Shown here one piece after another: positions 43,929 to 52,584 of a DNA stretch of 64,000 nucleotides (the first letter of the stretch is position 1; each line of letters opens with the position of its first letter). Made by a program: the position numbers and the translations under genes. Where the stretch lies: NCBI GenBank assembly GCA_902587325.1, contig CACIKV010000002.1, positions 62,001-126,000 on the forward strand, given 5' to 3'. The notes beneath the pieces are model-generated. The model searched no databases. It worked only from the letters and a program-made list of their open reading frames with translations, and was not told the origin of the DNA. The DNA comes from an uncultured Bacteroidota bacterium (lineage in GTDB: Bacteria; Bacteroidota; Bacteroidia; Flavobacteriales; Flavobacteriaceae).

Positions 43929-45202
43929 AATATTCTTTCATAAATTTCTTCCATTTTCATTCCTCTAGATCCCTTGATTAAAATATTTTTAGCTGATATT
44001 GATTTAAATTTCTCAAAAAAATCATTTTTATTTCTAAAAAAGTGATGTGATGGTTTTTCTATTTTTTGCTGGTAGAATATCTCACCTATAAAAACGCAAT
44101 TATCTATTTTTTTTAATAAACAATATTCAATTATTTCTTTGTGTTCTTTTTCTTTTTCGTCACCGAGCTCATACATATCACCCAAAATGGCAATTTTAGT
44201 ACCTGAAGCCATATCAAACGATTCGATTGCAGATTTCATACTAGAGGGATTTGCGTTGTATGCATCAAGAATTATTTTTTTATCATCATTAATTATAAAT
44301 TCAGATCTATTATTTTTTAACTCAAAATTTTGCAACTTTTTTGAAATAGTATCAATATCAATTTTAAAAAATAAACCTAAAGATATAGCTGCGCAGACAT
44401 TCGAGAAATTATAATTACCATACAAGTTAGTTGATATAATTTTATTCTTGTATTTCACAGAAACCCTGTTCTCAGAAATGTCATTAAAATTATAGTGTGA
44501 ATTTTCCTTGCTTCCGAAAGTAACTGAATTATCATCAATAAATTTAGTTTGTGTCTTATCATCAGAATTTATTAGTATTGACTTTTTATTTTTTAAAATC
44601 CATTTATATAATTCTGTTTTACCTTTAATCACACCATCTATATTTTTAAAGCCTTCAAGATGTGCTTTTCCAAAGTTAGTAATGTAGCCAATATCAGGTA
44701 ATGTTAATTTGGTTAAAAAATCAATTTCACCAAAATTATTTGCTCCCATTTCAATAATTGCAATTTCAGTATCAGCCTTAATTTTGAGTAAACTTAGTGG
44801 TACCCCAATGTGATTATTTTGATTCCCTTCAGTGCACACTACATCATATTTATTTTCTAGAACTGTTTTAATAAGCTCTTTTGTACTTGTTTTACCGTTG
44901 CTTCCAGTTAGCGCTATAACTTTTGCTGATGATTGTTGTCTATTAAATTTACTAAGTTCTTGAAGGGTTTGAAGTACATTTTCAACTTTAATAATTTGAT
45001 CTTTATATAAATCATTTTTAAAATCATTATCAACAATGACAAAACTAGCCCCCATTTTAAGAGCTTCCAGCGCATATTCATTTCCGTCAAAGTTTTTGCC
45101 TTTTAATGCAAAAAAAATTGAATTTGAAGTAATTTTTCTAGTGTCTGTTGACACTAAGTAATTACAATCTATTAATAGTTTATGTAATTTATTGATATAC
45201 AC
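43925..45202 (-). CDS. murF: UDP-N-acetylmuramoyl-tripeptide:D-alanyl-D-alanine ligase
   Basis: A 425-residue Mur ligase. Domain 1 (residues 1-90) binds the UDP (SNSIFFALKGKNFDGNEYA). The central domain has the ATP motif ALTGSNGKTSTKELIK near residue 94, EMGANNFGEIDFL and TNFGKAHLEGF. The C-terminal domain carries LDAYNANPSSMKSAI and GDMYELGD. It adds D-Ala-D-Ala to the tripeptide precursor in the cytoplasm. The only usable start is GTG at 45202, since a stop lies three codons upstream. It follows gldJ by 42 bases on the same strand, as in other flavobacteria. Confidence 0.93.
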   Translation of the reverse strand: MYINKLHKLLIDCNYLVSTDTRKITSNSIFFALKGKNFDGNEYALEALKMGASFVIVDNDFKNDLYKDQIIKVENVLQTLQELSKFNRQQSSAKVIALTGSNGKTSTKELIKTVLENKYDVVCTEGNQNNHIGVPLSLLKIKADTEIAIIEMGANNFGEIDFLTKLTLPDIGYITNFGKAHLEGFKNIDGVIKGKTELYKWILKNKKSILINSDDKTQTKFIDDNSVTFGSKENSHYNFNDISENRVSVKYKNKIISTNLYGNYNFSNVCAAISLGLFFKIDIDTISKKLQNFELKNNRSEFIINDDKKIILDAYNANPSSMKSAIESFDMASGTKIAILGDMYELGDEKEKEHKEIIEYCLLKKIDNCVFIGEIFYQQKIEKPSHHFFRNKNDFFEKFKSISAKNILIKGSRGMKMEEIYERIL

Positions 45203-45244
45203 TATTTAAATATAAATAAAGTGAAATATAAAAAACAGTATGAT

Positions 45245-46828
45245 TTACCTTTTCTTAGGTTTACTAGTGTTCCTAGCCTCTCCAAGATATGACATCGCAC
45301 ATCTAAAACCTATAAAATTTGTAGTCATGTATTCAGGGTAGAATCTTCTTTGAGCAGGGTCTAAATAATAAGATCGGTCAAGCCATGAGCCACCTTTATA
45401 AACTCTCGATTCGTTACTAATAAGTGAAGTACTATTAATCGAAGAGTTACCATCAGGGTTCATTGGAGAATTATACATAGATTGATCTTTAGTTTCACCT
45501 GCTGTATAAAATCTTGATGACTCAGAATCTCCATCTCTGTAGCTTCTGTTATCAGCAGAACTGTAATTGGTTCTCATAAGGTCAGTTTCATCTAAATCAA
45601 CTTCGACTAAATCCCCAGGTAAATTTTGAATGTATATTCTACCGTTAGGTAAAATTGAATCAACAAATGTTTCTCTAGTTACAGTAGTTACTCTTCCATC
45701 TTCAGAAATTAATGGTTTACTATATAAATTTCCTCTGTAGTAATTAAAATCATTAGCTTCTTCGTCAATAATTGGTCTGTATACATCAGCCACCCATTCA
45801 GACACATTACCAGCCATACCAAATAAACCAAAACTATTCGGAGGATAAGATCTAACAGATGTTGTAATTCCTGAACCAGTTTCTGACCAACCAGCAATTC
45901 CACCATAATCACCTTTTCCTAATTTGTAATTAGCTAATTGATCACCTAACGTCTTTTTTTTCTGAGATCTAGTATATTCACCTTGCCAAGGAAATTTTTT
46001 CTTTCCTCTGTATAGATTACCATCTCTTAATTCACCAAGACCTAAAGCAGCATATTCCCATTCTGTTTCAGTTGGAAGTCTATACTCTGGTAAAATGAGT
46101 CCATTTTCGATTGAGGAATGAATAGTGTCATTTTCTGTAATTGATTTATCTCCAATAACAGATGAAATATTACCATCATATGTTTTTGATGGATCTAGTA
46201 AATATGTTTTAGTATTAAAGGATAGTTTTGAGTTAGGATTCAGGACAGAATCACGATTAAGAAAGCCTTTTTCAGCAAGGATTCTTTCATTAACTCTGTT
46301 AGTTCTCCATTTTGCAAAATTATTTGCTTGATGCCAGCTAACTCCAACTACTGGATGATTTTGAAAAGCAGGATGTCTAAGGTAATTATTTACCATATCC
46401 TCATTAAAACCGAGAGGATTCCTCCAAACAAGGGTGTCTGGAAGTGCAGCAACATATATTTTTTTAAGTTCTTCATCACCACCATACATTCTTTTTAACC
46501 AATCAATATATTCTAAATACATAATATTGGTAACCTCAGTTTCATCCATGAAAAAAGATCTAACATATTGCTGAGTTGGAGTATTGTTCCAATCATGCAT
46601 CACGTTGTCTTTGGTATTACCTTTGACAAAAGTTCCACCCTGAACGAATATCATTCCAGGGGCATTTTGTTGTCCTCTGTATTTTGTTTCGGCTTGAAAT
46701 CCTCCTTCAGAATTAATTTTCCAACCTGTTGCTTGAGATATATTTTTACCAGCTTTATAATTGTTTCGACTGCAACCAATCAACATGATAAGGGCAAATG
46801 AAAATAGAATTATATAGGATTTTTTCAT
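45245..46828 (-). CDS. gldJ: Gliding motility lipoprotein GldJ
   Basis: A 527-residue lipoprotein (signal LFSFALIMLIGC). The sequence contains an FGE/sulfatase-modifying-like fold with GTFVKGNTKDNVMHDWNNTPTQ (split across the loop), SFFMDETEVTNIMYLEYIDWL, WEYAALGLGE, and the C-terminal WLDRSYYLDPAQRRFYPEYM, all typical of GldJ. GldJ is an outer-membrane lipoprotein needed for T9SS assembly and gliding, and relatives stabilise GldK. It sits upstream of murF as in flavobacteria. The gene that normally diverges from it, porU, is absent. Confidence 0.93.
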   Translation of the reverse strand: MKKSYIILFSFALIMLIGCSRNNYKAGKNISQATGWKINSEGGFQAETKYRGQQNAPGMIFVQGGTFVKGNTKDNVMHDWNNTPTQQYVRSFFMDETEVTNIMYLEYIDWLKRMYGGDEELKKIYVAALPDTLVWRNPLGFNEDMVNNYLRHPAFQNHPVVGVSWHQANNFAKWRTNRVNERILAEKGFLNRDSVLNPNSKLSFNTKTYLLDPSKTYDGNISSVIGDKSITENDTIHSSIENGLILPEYRLPTETEWEYAALGLGELRDGNLYRGKKKFPWQGEYTRSQKKKTLGDQLANYKLGKGDYGGIAGWSETGSGITTSVRSYPPNSFGLFGMAGNVSEWVADVYRPIIDEEANDFNYYRGNLYSKPLISEDGRVTTVTRETFVDSILPNGRIYIQNLPGDLVEVDLDETDLMRTNYSSADNRSYRDGDSESSRFYTAGETKDQSMYNSPMNPDGNSSINSTSLISNESRVYKGGSWLDRSYYLDPAQRRFYPEYMTTNFIGFRCAMSYLGEARNTSKPKKR

Positions 46829-47015
46829 AGAATCGATTGTAAATATATGAAGATTGATTAAAAAATAATTACTTCATTAATAAAATCGCAATAATCAGAC
46901 CATAATTTTTTAGTTAAATACAGTTATTATTTAAAAGAGATTAATTAAAAAACTATATTAAATAATTAAAAAAATCGTGATATAATTTATTGGTATTATA
47001 TTTATAAATCTTTAA

Positions 47016-48146
47016 ATGAAAAAAATATTAATTTTTATTTCACTCTTTACGGCATTCCTGGGTTATTCACAGAAAGAAAGGAGAGTCATAACTACAGCTG
47101 TTCCATTTTTAATGATTTCCTCTGATGCTAGGGCCTCTGGAATTGGAGAACAGGGAGTTGCTACTTCATTTGATAATTTTTCACAACATTGGAATCCCTC
47201 AAAATACGTATTCTCAGAAAATTCCTCTGGTTTTGGTTTTAGCTATACACCTTATTTGAGTAAAATTGTAAATGATGTTTTCCTAGGAAATTTGACATAT
47301 TATAGAAAAAACTCTGAAAGATCAGCTTGGAGTTTCAGCTTAAAGTATTTTAGCCTTGGAGATATAGATGTGTTACAAAACCCTTTGGATATCCCAATCA
47401 TTGAAAGTCCAAATGAATTTACCATAGATGCGGGCTACTCTTTAAAATTAAACGAAAATTTTGGTCTCGGAATTACCGGAAGATTTTTACTCTCCGATGT
47501 AAAACTTCAGTCTTTTGATGCTGAGTCTCAAGCTGCCACCAGTGTTGCAGTCGATATATCAGGATTTTTTCAATCGGATATCGTAACAATCGGAAGAAGT
47601 AATGGAATCTTAAGAGCTGGATTTAATATTTCTAATTTAGGTCCTAAGATGAAATATACGGACTTAGGTCAAGAAAGTTTTATTCCAACAAACTTAAAAA
47701 TTGGATCTGGGTTTGAGTTTTTCTCTGATAATAGCAACAGCTTAACTGTCTCATTTGAAATTAATAAGTTATTGGTACCAACACCAAGTATTCCAATTTA
47801 CGACTCTTCAGAAACAGAAATAATTGCTTACCGACAAGATGATATTGGTTTTTTAAGTGGAATTTTTAAATCATTTGGAGATGCTCCGGATGGTTCATCA
47901 GAGGAACTGAAAGAATTAACCTACAGCTTTGGTTTAGAATATTCTTTTAACGAATCCTTTTTCTTAAGATCAGGATATTTTAGTGAGCATGAGCTAAAGG
48001 GATCTAGAAAGTTCATAACCCTTGGAACAGGCTTTAAAACTAACTCAAATTTATCTATTGATCTTTCTTATTTAATTTCCACGTCGGAGATTATAAGCCC
48101 ACTGGAGAACACTCTAAGATTTTCTTTATCATATAACTTGTTTTAA
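47016..48146 (+). CDS. porV: Type IX secretion outer-membrane protein PorV
   Basis: A 376-residue FadL-like beta-barrel protein with a signal peptide (ILIFISLFTAFLGYSQ). The sequence RRVITTAVPFLMISSDARASGIGEQG is a PorV hallmark; ATSFDNFSQHWNPSKYVF and barrel strands to the C-terminal LRFSLSYNLF follow. PorV is a shuttle that carries cargo from the SprA translocon to the PorU sortase. Usually porU precedes porV directly; here a 187-base gap without coding potential precedes it. Start ATG at 47016. Confidence 0.9.
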   Translation: MKKILIFISLFTAFLGYSQKERRVITTAVPFLMISSDARASGIGEQGVATSFDNFSQHWNPSKYVFSENSSGFGFSYTPYLSKIVNDVFLGNLTYYRKNSERSAWSFSLKYFSLGDIDVLQNPLDIPIIESPNEFTIDAGYSLKLNENFGLGITGRFLLSDVKLQSFDAESQAATSVAVDISGFFQSDIVTIGRSNGILRAGFNISNLGPKMKYTDLGQESFIPTNLKIGSGFEFFSDNSNSLTVSFEINKLLVPTPSIPIYDSSETEIIAYRQDDIGFLSGIFKSFGDAPDGSSEELKELTYSFGLEYSFNESFFLRSGYFSEHELKGSRKFITLGTGFKTNSNLSIDLSYLISTSEIISPLENTLRFSLSYNLF

Positions 48147-48195
48147 TCAAGAAAAAAACATTATTCTAATTAAGAATTAAGTAATTTTTTTAAAT

Positions 48196-48203
48196 TATCT
48201 TTG
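48196..48203 (+). promoter_or_regulatory. Candidate -7 box for pdhA
   Basis: TATCTTTG matches TANNTTTG and lies 11 bases before the ATG at 48215. No TTG with correct spacing is obvious upstream. Confidence 0.45.
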
Positions 48204-48214
48204 CTCATAATTCT

Positions 48215-49213
48215 ATGAGACCTGTCACGAAAGAAACTTATCTAAACTGGTACGAAGAAATGCTTTTCTGGAGAAAGTTTGAAGACAAGCTTGCTGCAGT
48301 ATATATTCAACAAAAAGTAAGAGGTTTTCTTCATCTTTACAATGGTCAAGAAGCAGTTTTGGCTGGCGCTCTTCATGTTATGGACACTTCTAAAGATAGA
48401 ATGATAACAGCTTACAGAAATCACGTCATGCCTATCGGATTGGGAGTTGATCCTAAGAGAATTATGGCTGAATTATTTGGAAAAAGTACTGGAACTTCAA
48501 ATGGTTTAGGAGGTTCAATGCATATTTTTTCAAAAGAACATAGATTTCATGGAGGTCACGGTATTGTTGGAGGACAAATTCCACTTGGTGCTGGTATGGC
48601 TTTCGGTGATAAGTACCATGGTCGAGAAGCGGTTACCTTATGTTTTATGGGAGATGGCGCTGTTAGACAAGGTTCTTTTCATGAAACCTTAAATTTAGCA
48701 ATGTTGTGGTCGCTTCCAGTGGTATTTATTGTAGAAAATAATGGTTATGCAATGGGAACTTCAGTAAAAAGAACTGCAAATCACACCGATATATGGAAGT
48801 TAGGTTTAGGTTATGAAATGCCATGTGGACCTGTTGATGGTATGAACCCTGTAAAAGTCGCGGAAGCATTAAATGAAGCAATTACGAGAGCTAGATCTGG
48901 AAATGGTCCTAGCTTATTGGAGATGAAAACTTACAGATATCGTGGTCACTCGATGTCTGATGCCCAAAAATATAGAACAAAAGAAGAAGTTAATGAATAC
49001 AGAAAGATTGACCCTATAACTCAAGTCAAAGACTCAATATTGAGTAATAATTATGCCAGTGAAGAAGATTTGAAAGAAATTGACACGAGAGTTAAAACAA
49101 AGGTTTTAGAATGTGAAAAATTTGCAGAAGAATCACCATTTCCTGAAGTCAATGTTATGTATGATGCTGTATATGAGCAAAAAGATTACCCTTTTATAAA
49201 ACATAAACTATAG
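48215..49213 (+). CDS. pdhA: Pyruvate dehydrogenase E1 component, alpha subunit
   Basis: A 332-residue thiamine-diphosphate enzyme subunit. It shows YRNHVMPIGLGVD, FHGGHGIVGGQIPLGAGMAF, the TPP-binding motif GDGAVRQGSFHETLN to ENNGYAMGTS (GDG...N), and the phosphorylation-loop region YRYRGHSMSDAQKYRTKEEV. It decarboxylates pyruvate and passes the acetyl group to the E2 lipoyl arm. pdhB is not in this cluster, as in related flavobacteria where it lies elsewhere. pdhC follows after one base. Confidence 0.93.
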   Translation: MRPVTKETYLNWYEEMLFWRKFEDKLAAVYIQQKVRGFLHLYNGQEAVLAGALHVMDTSKDRMITAYRNHVMPIGLGVDPKRIMAELFGKSTGTSNGLGGSMHIFSKEHRFHGGHGIVGGQIPLGAGMAFGDKYHGREAVTLCFMGDGAVRQGSFHETLNLAMLWSLPVVFIVENNGYAMGTSVKRTANHTDIWKLGLGYEMPCGPVDGMNPVKVAEALNEAITRARSGNGPSLLEMKTYRYRGHSMSDAQKYRTKEEVNEYRKIDPITQVKDSILSNNYASEEDLKEIDTRVKTKVLECEKFAEESPFPEVNVMYDAVYEQKDYPFIKHKL

Positions 49214-49214
49214 A

Positions 49215-49860
49215 ATGGCTGAAGTAATTAAAATGCCCAGATTGAGTGATACCATGGAAGAGGGTGTGGTAGCTACTTGGTTAAAAAAAGTTGGAGACAA
49301 GGTTGAGGAAGGTGAAATTTTAGCAGAAATTGAAACTGATAAAGCTACAATGGAGTTCGAGTCCTTTTATGAGGGTACATTGTTACATATAGAAATTCAG
49401 GAGGGTATTACTGCTACTGTAGACTCTTTATTGTGTATTATTGGAGAAGAAGGGGAGGATATTTCTCAATTTCTAGTTCCAGTAAATGAATCATTGCCAA
49501 CATCAAGTGATAATAATCAACTCGATTTAGTTGATCAGATTAATGAACAAGAAAGTACAGAAACTGTGGATCCAGTTACATCTTTAACCTCTGATAAAAC
49601 TGATGATGTAACAAATGAAAGTGGGTCTATTGATTATATTACAATGCCCAGACTGAGTGATACAATGGAAGAAGGAACAATTTCTAGCTGGTTAAAAAAT
49701 GTTGGAGATAAAGTAAGTGAAGGTGAAATTTTAGCTGAAATTGAAACTGATAAAGCTACAATGGAATTTGAGTCTTTTTATGATGGAATACTAAGTCACA
49801 TTGCTGTACAAGCAGGAGAAACTGTAAATGTTGATGAATTAATTGCAATTATTTCTGAAG
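49215..49860 (+). repeat. Tandem lipoyl-domain repeat within pdhC
   Basis: The stretches around 49310-49370 and 49721-49781 both encode EGEILAEIETDKATMEFESF with only a few silent differences (for example GAGTTCGAG against GAATTTGAG). This points to a recent duplication or gene conversion between the two lipoyl domains. Confidence 0.7.
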
Positions 49861-50909
49861 GGGAGATAGATGTTACAAAAGCTCTTGAAAATTATTCAAA
49901 AGAACCTATTGAACCTTCGACAGAAACAAAATCTGATGTTGAAACTAATGAAGAAGAGACTAGCTCTGTTGAAGTTGACGTAATTCCAGAAGTATCAATT
50001 TCTGATAAGAGAATTTTTGCTTCACCATTAGCAAAAAAAATTGCTAATGAAAAAAATATTGATCTCTCTCAAATAACTGGTTCAGGTGAAAATGGTCGAA
50101 TAGTAAAAGAAGATCTTGAAAATATAAATGTTTCTGAAAAAGTTCCTCCCGTGCTAGTCAGCGAACCTTCTTCAGTAAGCCAACCTGATGTTAATTTAGC
50201 ACCTGTCAAGCCAGTTTTTAATGATGGTGAAGAATTTACTGAAATTGAAAATTCTTCAATGAGAAAAGCAATTGCAAAAAATTTAAGTAAATCTAAATTT
50301 TCTGCACCGCATTATTACTTGTCAGTTGAATTTAATATGGACAATGCAATCGCATTTAGAGAACAATATAATTCAATGCCCAATACTAAAATTTCATTCA
50401 ATGATATAATTATCAAGGCATGTGCTATTGCATTAAAAGCTCACCCACAAGTAAATTCTCAGTGGTATGATGATAAGATTAGATTAAATAATATTGTTAA
50501 CATAGGAGTTGCTGTTGGAATTGAAGATGGTTTAGTGGTTCCTGTTATTAAGAATGCTGATATGGAATCTTTACACAATATAAATAGCACAGTTAGAGAT
50601 TATGCAGTAAGAGCTAAATCAAAAAAATTAAGACCAGATGAAATTGAGGGAAGTACCTTTACAATCTCTAATTTAGGCATGTTCGGTATTCAGGAATTTA
50701 CGTCAATTATTAATCAACCAAACTCAGCTATTTTATCTGTTGGAACCATAGTAAAAAAACCAATTGTTGTTAATGAAAAAATTGTAGTAGGAAATACCAT
50801 GAAATTAACATTAGCTTGTGATCATCGATCTGTTGACGGTGTTACTGGCTCATTGTTTTTACAAACTCTCAAAGGTTACATTGAAAACCCTGTTACAATT
50901 TTAGTATAA
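49215..50909 (+). CDS. pdhC: Pyruvate dehydrogenase E2 (dihydrolipoamide acetyltransferase) with two lipoyl domains
   Basis: A 564-residue E2. Two lipoyl domains lie at about residues 1-78 and 142-218, each with the lipoylation lysine in ETDKATMEFES. An acidic, proline/serine-rich linker, a peripheral subunit-binding domain near 268-303 (FASPLAKKIANEKNIDLSQI), and the catalytic acetyltransferase domain (about 335-564) with the DHRSVDGVTG motif follow. It transfers acetyl groups to CoA. The two lipoyl repeats are strikingly alike at DNA level. It is co-transcribed with pdhA. Confidence 0.94.
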   Translation: MAEVIKMPRLSDTMEEGVVATWLKKVGDKVEEGEILAEIETDKATMEFESFYEGTLLHIEIQEGITATVDSLLCIIGEEGEDISQFLVPVNESLPTSSDNNQLDLVDQINEQESTETVDPVTSLTSDKTDDVTNESGSIDYITMPRLSDTMEEGTISSWLKNVGDKVSEGEILAEIETDKATMEFESFYDGILSHIAVQAGETVNVDELIAIISEGEIDVTKALENYSKEPIEPSTETKSDVETNEEETSSVEVDVIPEVSISDKRIFASPLAKKIANEKNIDLSQITGSGENGRIVKEDLENINVSEKVPPVLVSEPSSVSQPDVNLAPVKPVFNDGEEFTEIENSSMRKAIAKNLSKSKFSAPHYYLSVEFNMDNAIAFREQYNSMPNTKISFNDIIIKACAIALKAHPQVNSQWYDDKIRLNNIVNIGVAVGIEDGLVVPVIKNADMESLHNINSTVRDYAVRAKSKKLRPDEIEGSTFTISNLGMFGIQEFTSIINQPNSAILSVGTIVKKPIVVNEKIVVGNTMKLTLACDHRSVDGVTGSLFLQTLKGYIENPVTILV

Positions 50910-50913
50910 ATTA

Positions 50914-51591
50914 ATGAAAACGGTTATAATTACAGGGACTAGTTCAGGGATCGGATTAGATTTGGTCAAAATATTTGATTCGAACGGATATCGTGTGATT
51001 TCTCTTTCTAGAAATGATCTTCCTAACACTACCAACTTTTCTGAAAATGTAAATCATATAAATTTTGATATTACCAATAATTCTGATTTTAATTCGTTAG
51101 TTGTATTAATTAAATCAAAATACAGTAATATTGACGTACTTATAAATAATGCTGGAAAACTAATAAGCAAACCTTTTGGTGATTTTTCTGACTCGGAGTT
51201 TAGGTCCATTTATGATGTAAATTTTTTTGGAGTGGTTAACTTGATAAAGTCATTACTACCCTATTTTCATGAAAAAAGTCACATTGTAAATATTAGTAGT
51301 GTTGGTGGTATTAATGGAAGTTCAAAATTCACAGGGTTGAGCTCATATTCATCAAGTAAAGGTGCTCTAAATATACTAACTGAAGTCTTAGCTGTTGAGT
51401 TTAAAAATGGACCATATATTAATTCTTTATGTTTGGGAGCGGTCCAAACCCCTATGTTAGAACTTGCCTTTCCCGATTATAAAGCATCAACCACTCCTGC
51501 AGAGATGGCAAATTTTATATATGGTTTTTCAACTTCCAATCCAATTATGTTTAATGGAAAAATAATTCCCGTATCGATTTCGAACCCATGA
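50914..51591 (+). CDS. Short-chain dehydrogenase/reductase
   Basis: A 225-residue classical SDR. The NAD(P) motif TGTSSGIGLDL is at the N-terminus, the NNAG motif in LINNAGKLISKPF, the catalytic serine in VNISSVGG, and the Tyr-x3-Lys in YSSSKGALNIL. It is shorter than the typical 250 residues, ending soon after LGAVQTPMLEL. Substrate unknown. It begins four bases after pdhC and overlaps the SprT-like gene by four bases. Confidence 0.85.
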   Translation: MKTVIITGTSSGIGLDLVKIFDSNGYRVISLSRNDLPNTTNFSENVNHINFDITNNSDFNSLVVLIKSKYSNIDVLINNAGKLISKPFGDFSDSEFRSIYDVNFFGVVNLIKSLLPYFHEKSHIVNISSVGGINGSSKFTGLSSYSSSKGALNILTEVLAVEFKNGPYINSLCLGAVQTPMLELAFPDYKASTTPAEMANFIYGFSTSNPIMFNGKIIPVSISNP

Positions 51592-52196
51592 TTTCAAATC
51601 TCGAAGAATTTATACCGGTTAAATCAATTAACTATGTAAATTCATTAATTGAAAAAGAGAAGATTCAGTTTAAAATAGTAAGGGAAAGAAACTCTAAACA
51701 TGGTGATTTTAAGAGAACAATAAATGGTGATTATATTATAACGATTAATAGATTTTATAACCCTTACCGCTTTGTCCTTACTCTTATTCACGAATTAGCT
51801 CATTATTTTGTAACAATTAAATACTACAAAGCTAAACCGCATGGAACACTCTGGAAAAATAAATTCAAACAGCTTTTAAATCCTATTTTAAATAAATCAG
51901 TTTTTCCAAATGATTTATTAAAATGTTTATCCAAACATATGGAGAACCCTAGATCAACTTTTTCATACGATTTAGAATTATCTAAAGTTTTAGATAAATA
52001 TGATAATTCAAGAAACAAGTATTTTTATTTAGATCAAGTTAAGGATGGGGATACATTTTTTTATGGAGATGGTAATAAATTTCTAAAAATCAAAAAAAGA
52101 AGAAAAAGGTATCTTTGTGAAAATTTAGTTAATAAAAGAAAATATCTTTTTTTAGGTAATGCAAAAATTAAATTAGATGAAAACAGTAGCAATTAG
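51588..52196 (+). CDS. SprT-like zinc metalloprotease
   Basis: A 202-residue cytoplasmic protein with a SprT-like domain: LTLIHELAHYFVTIKYY holds the zinc-binding HELAH motif near residue 68, and KPHGTLWKNKFKQLL (His) supplies the third ligand. The C-terminal part ends in a basic region (KKRRKRYLCEN). The SprT family includes proteases of DNA-protein crosslinks (SPRTN); the bacterial members are largely uncharacterised. It overlaps the neighbouring nucleotidyltransferase gene by 20 bases. Confidence 0.82.
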   Translation: MISNLEEFIPVKSINYVNSLIEKEKIQFKIVRERNSKHGDFKRTINGDYIITINRFYNPYRFVLTLIHELAHYFVTIKYYKAKPHGTLWKNKFKQLLNPILNKSVFPNDLLKCLSKHMENPRSTFSYDLELSKVLDKYDNSRNKYFYLDQVKDGDTFFYGDGNKFLKIKKRRKRYLCENLVNKRKYLFLGNAKIKLDENSSN

Positions 52197-52584
52197 TGGT
52201 TATTTTGATCCAATTCACGTTGGACATTTAGAATACATAAAAGAAGCTAGAAAGCTGGGAGATAAGTTAATTGTTATTGTAAATAATAATCATCAATGTG
52301 TTTTAAAAAAAGGTAAACCATTTATGGATGAAAAAGATAGATTAGTTATTACTTCTAGTTTAAAAGATGTTGATGATGTTTTTCTTTCTGTTGATAAGGA
52401 TAAAACAGTATGTAAGTCTCTTGAACAAATAAAGCCAGATATTTTTGCTAATGGTGGGGATAGAAAAAATTACGAAATTCCAGAATCCACGATTTGTAAA
52501 AAGTATAATATTCAAATTATTGATGGATTGGGTGATAAAATAAGAAGCTCTTCAGATCTTACTGGACTTAAAGAAATAAAATAG
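52177..52584 (+). CDS. Cytidylyltransferase-like nucleotidyltransferase
   Basis: A 135-residue nucleotidyltransferase of the HIGH superfamily. The active-site motif SGYFDPIHVGHLEYIKEAR is at the N-terminus and ends with the C-terminal RSSSDL signature (GDKIRSSSDLTG). It resembles RfaE-type domain 2 or glycerol-phosphate cytidylyltransferase (TagD), which activate a sugar or polyol phosphate for envelope glycans. The substrate is not identifiable. It overlaps its neighbours on both sides (20 bases and 1 base), so is translated as part of a chain. Confidence 0.82.
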   Translation: MKTVAISGYFDPIHVGHLEYIKEARKLGDKLIVIVNNNHQCVLKKGKPFMDEKDRLVITSSLKDVDDVFLSVDKDKTVCKSLEQIKPDIFANGGDRKNYEIPESTICKKYNIQIIDGLGDKIRSSSDLTGLKEIK

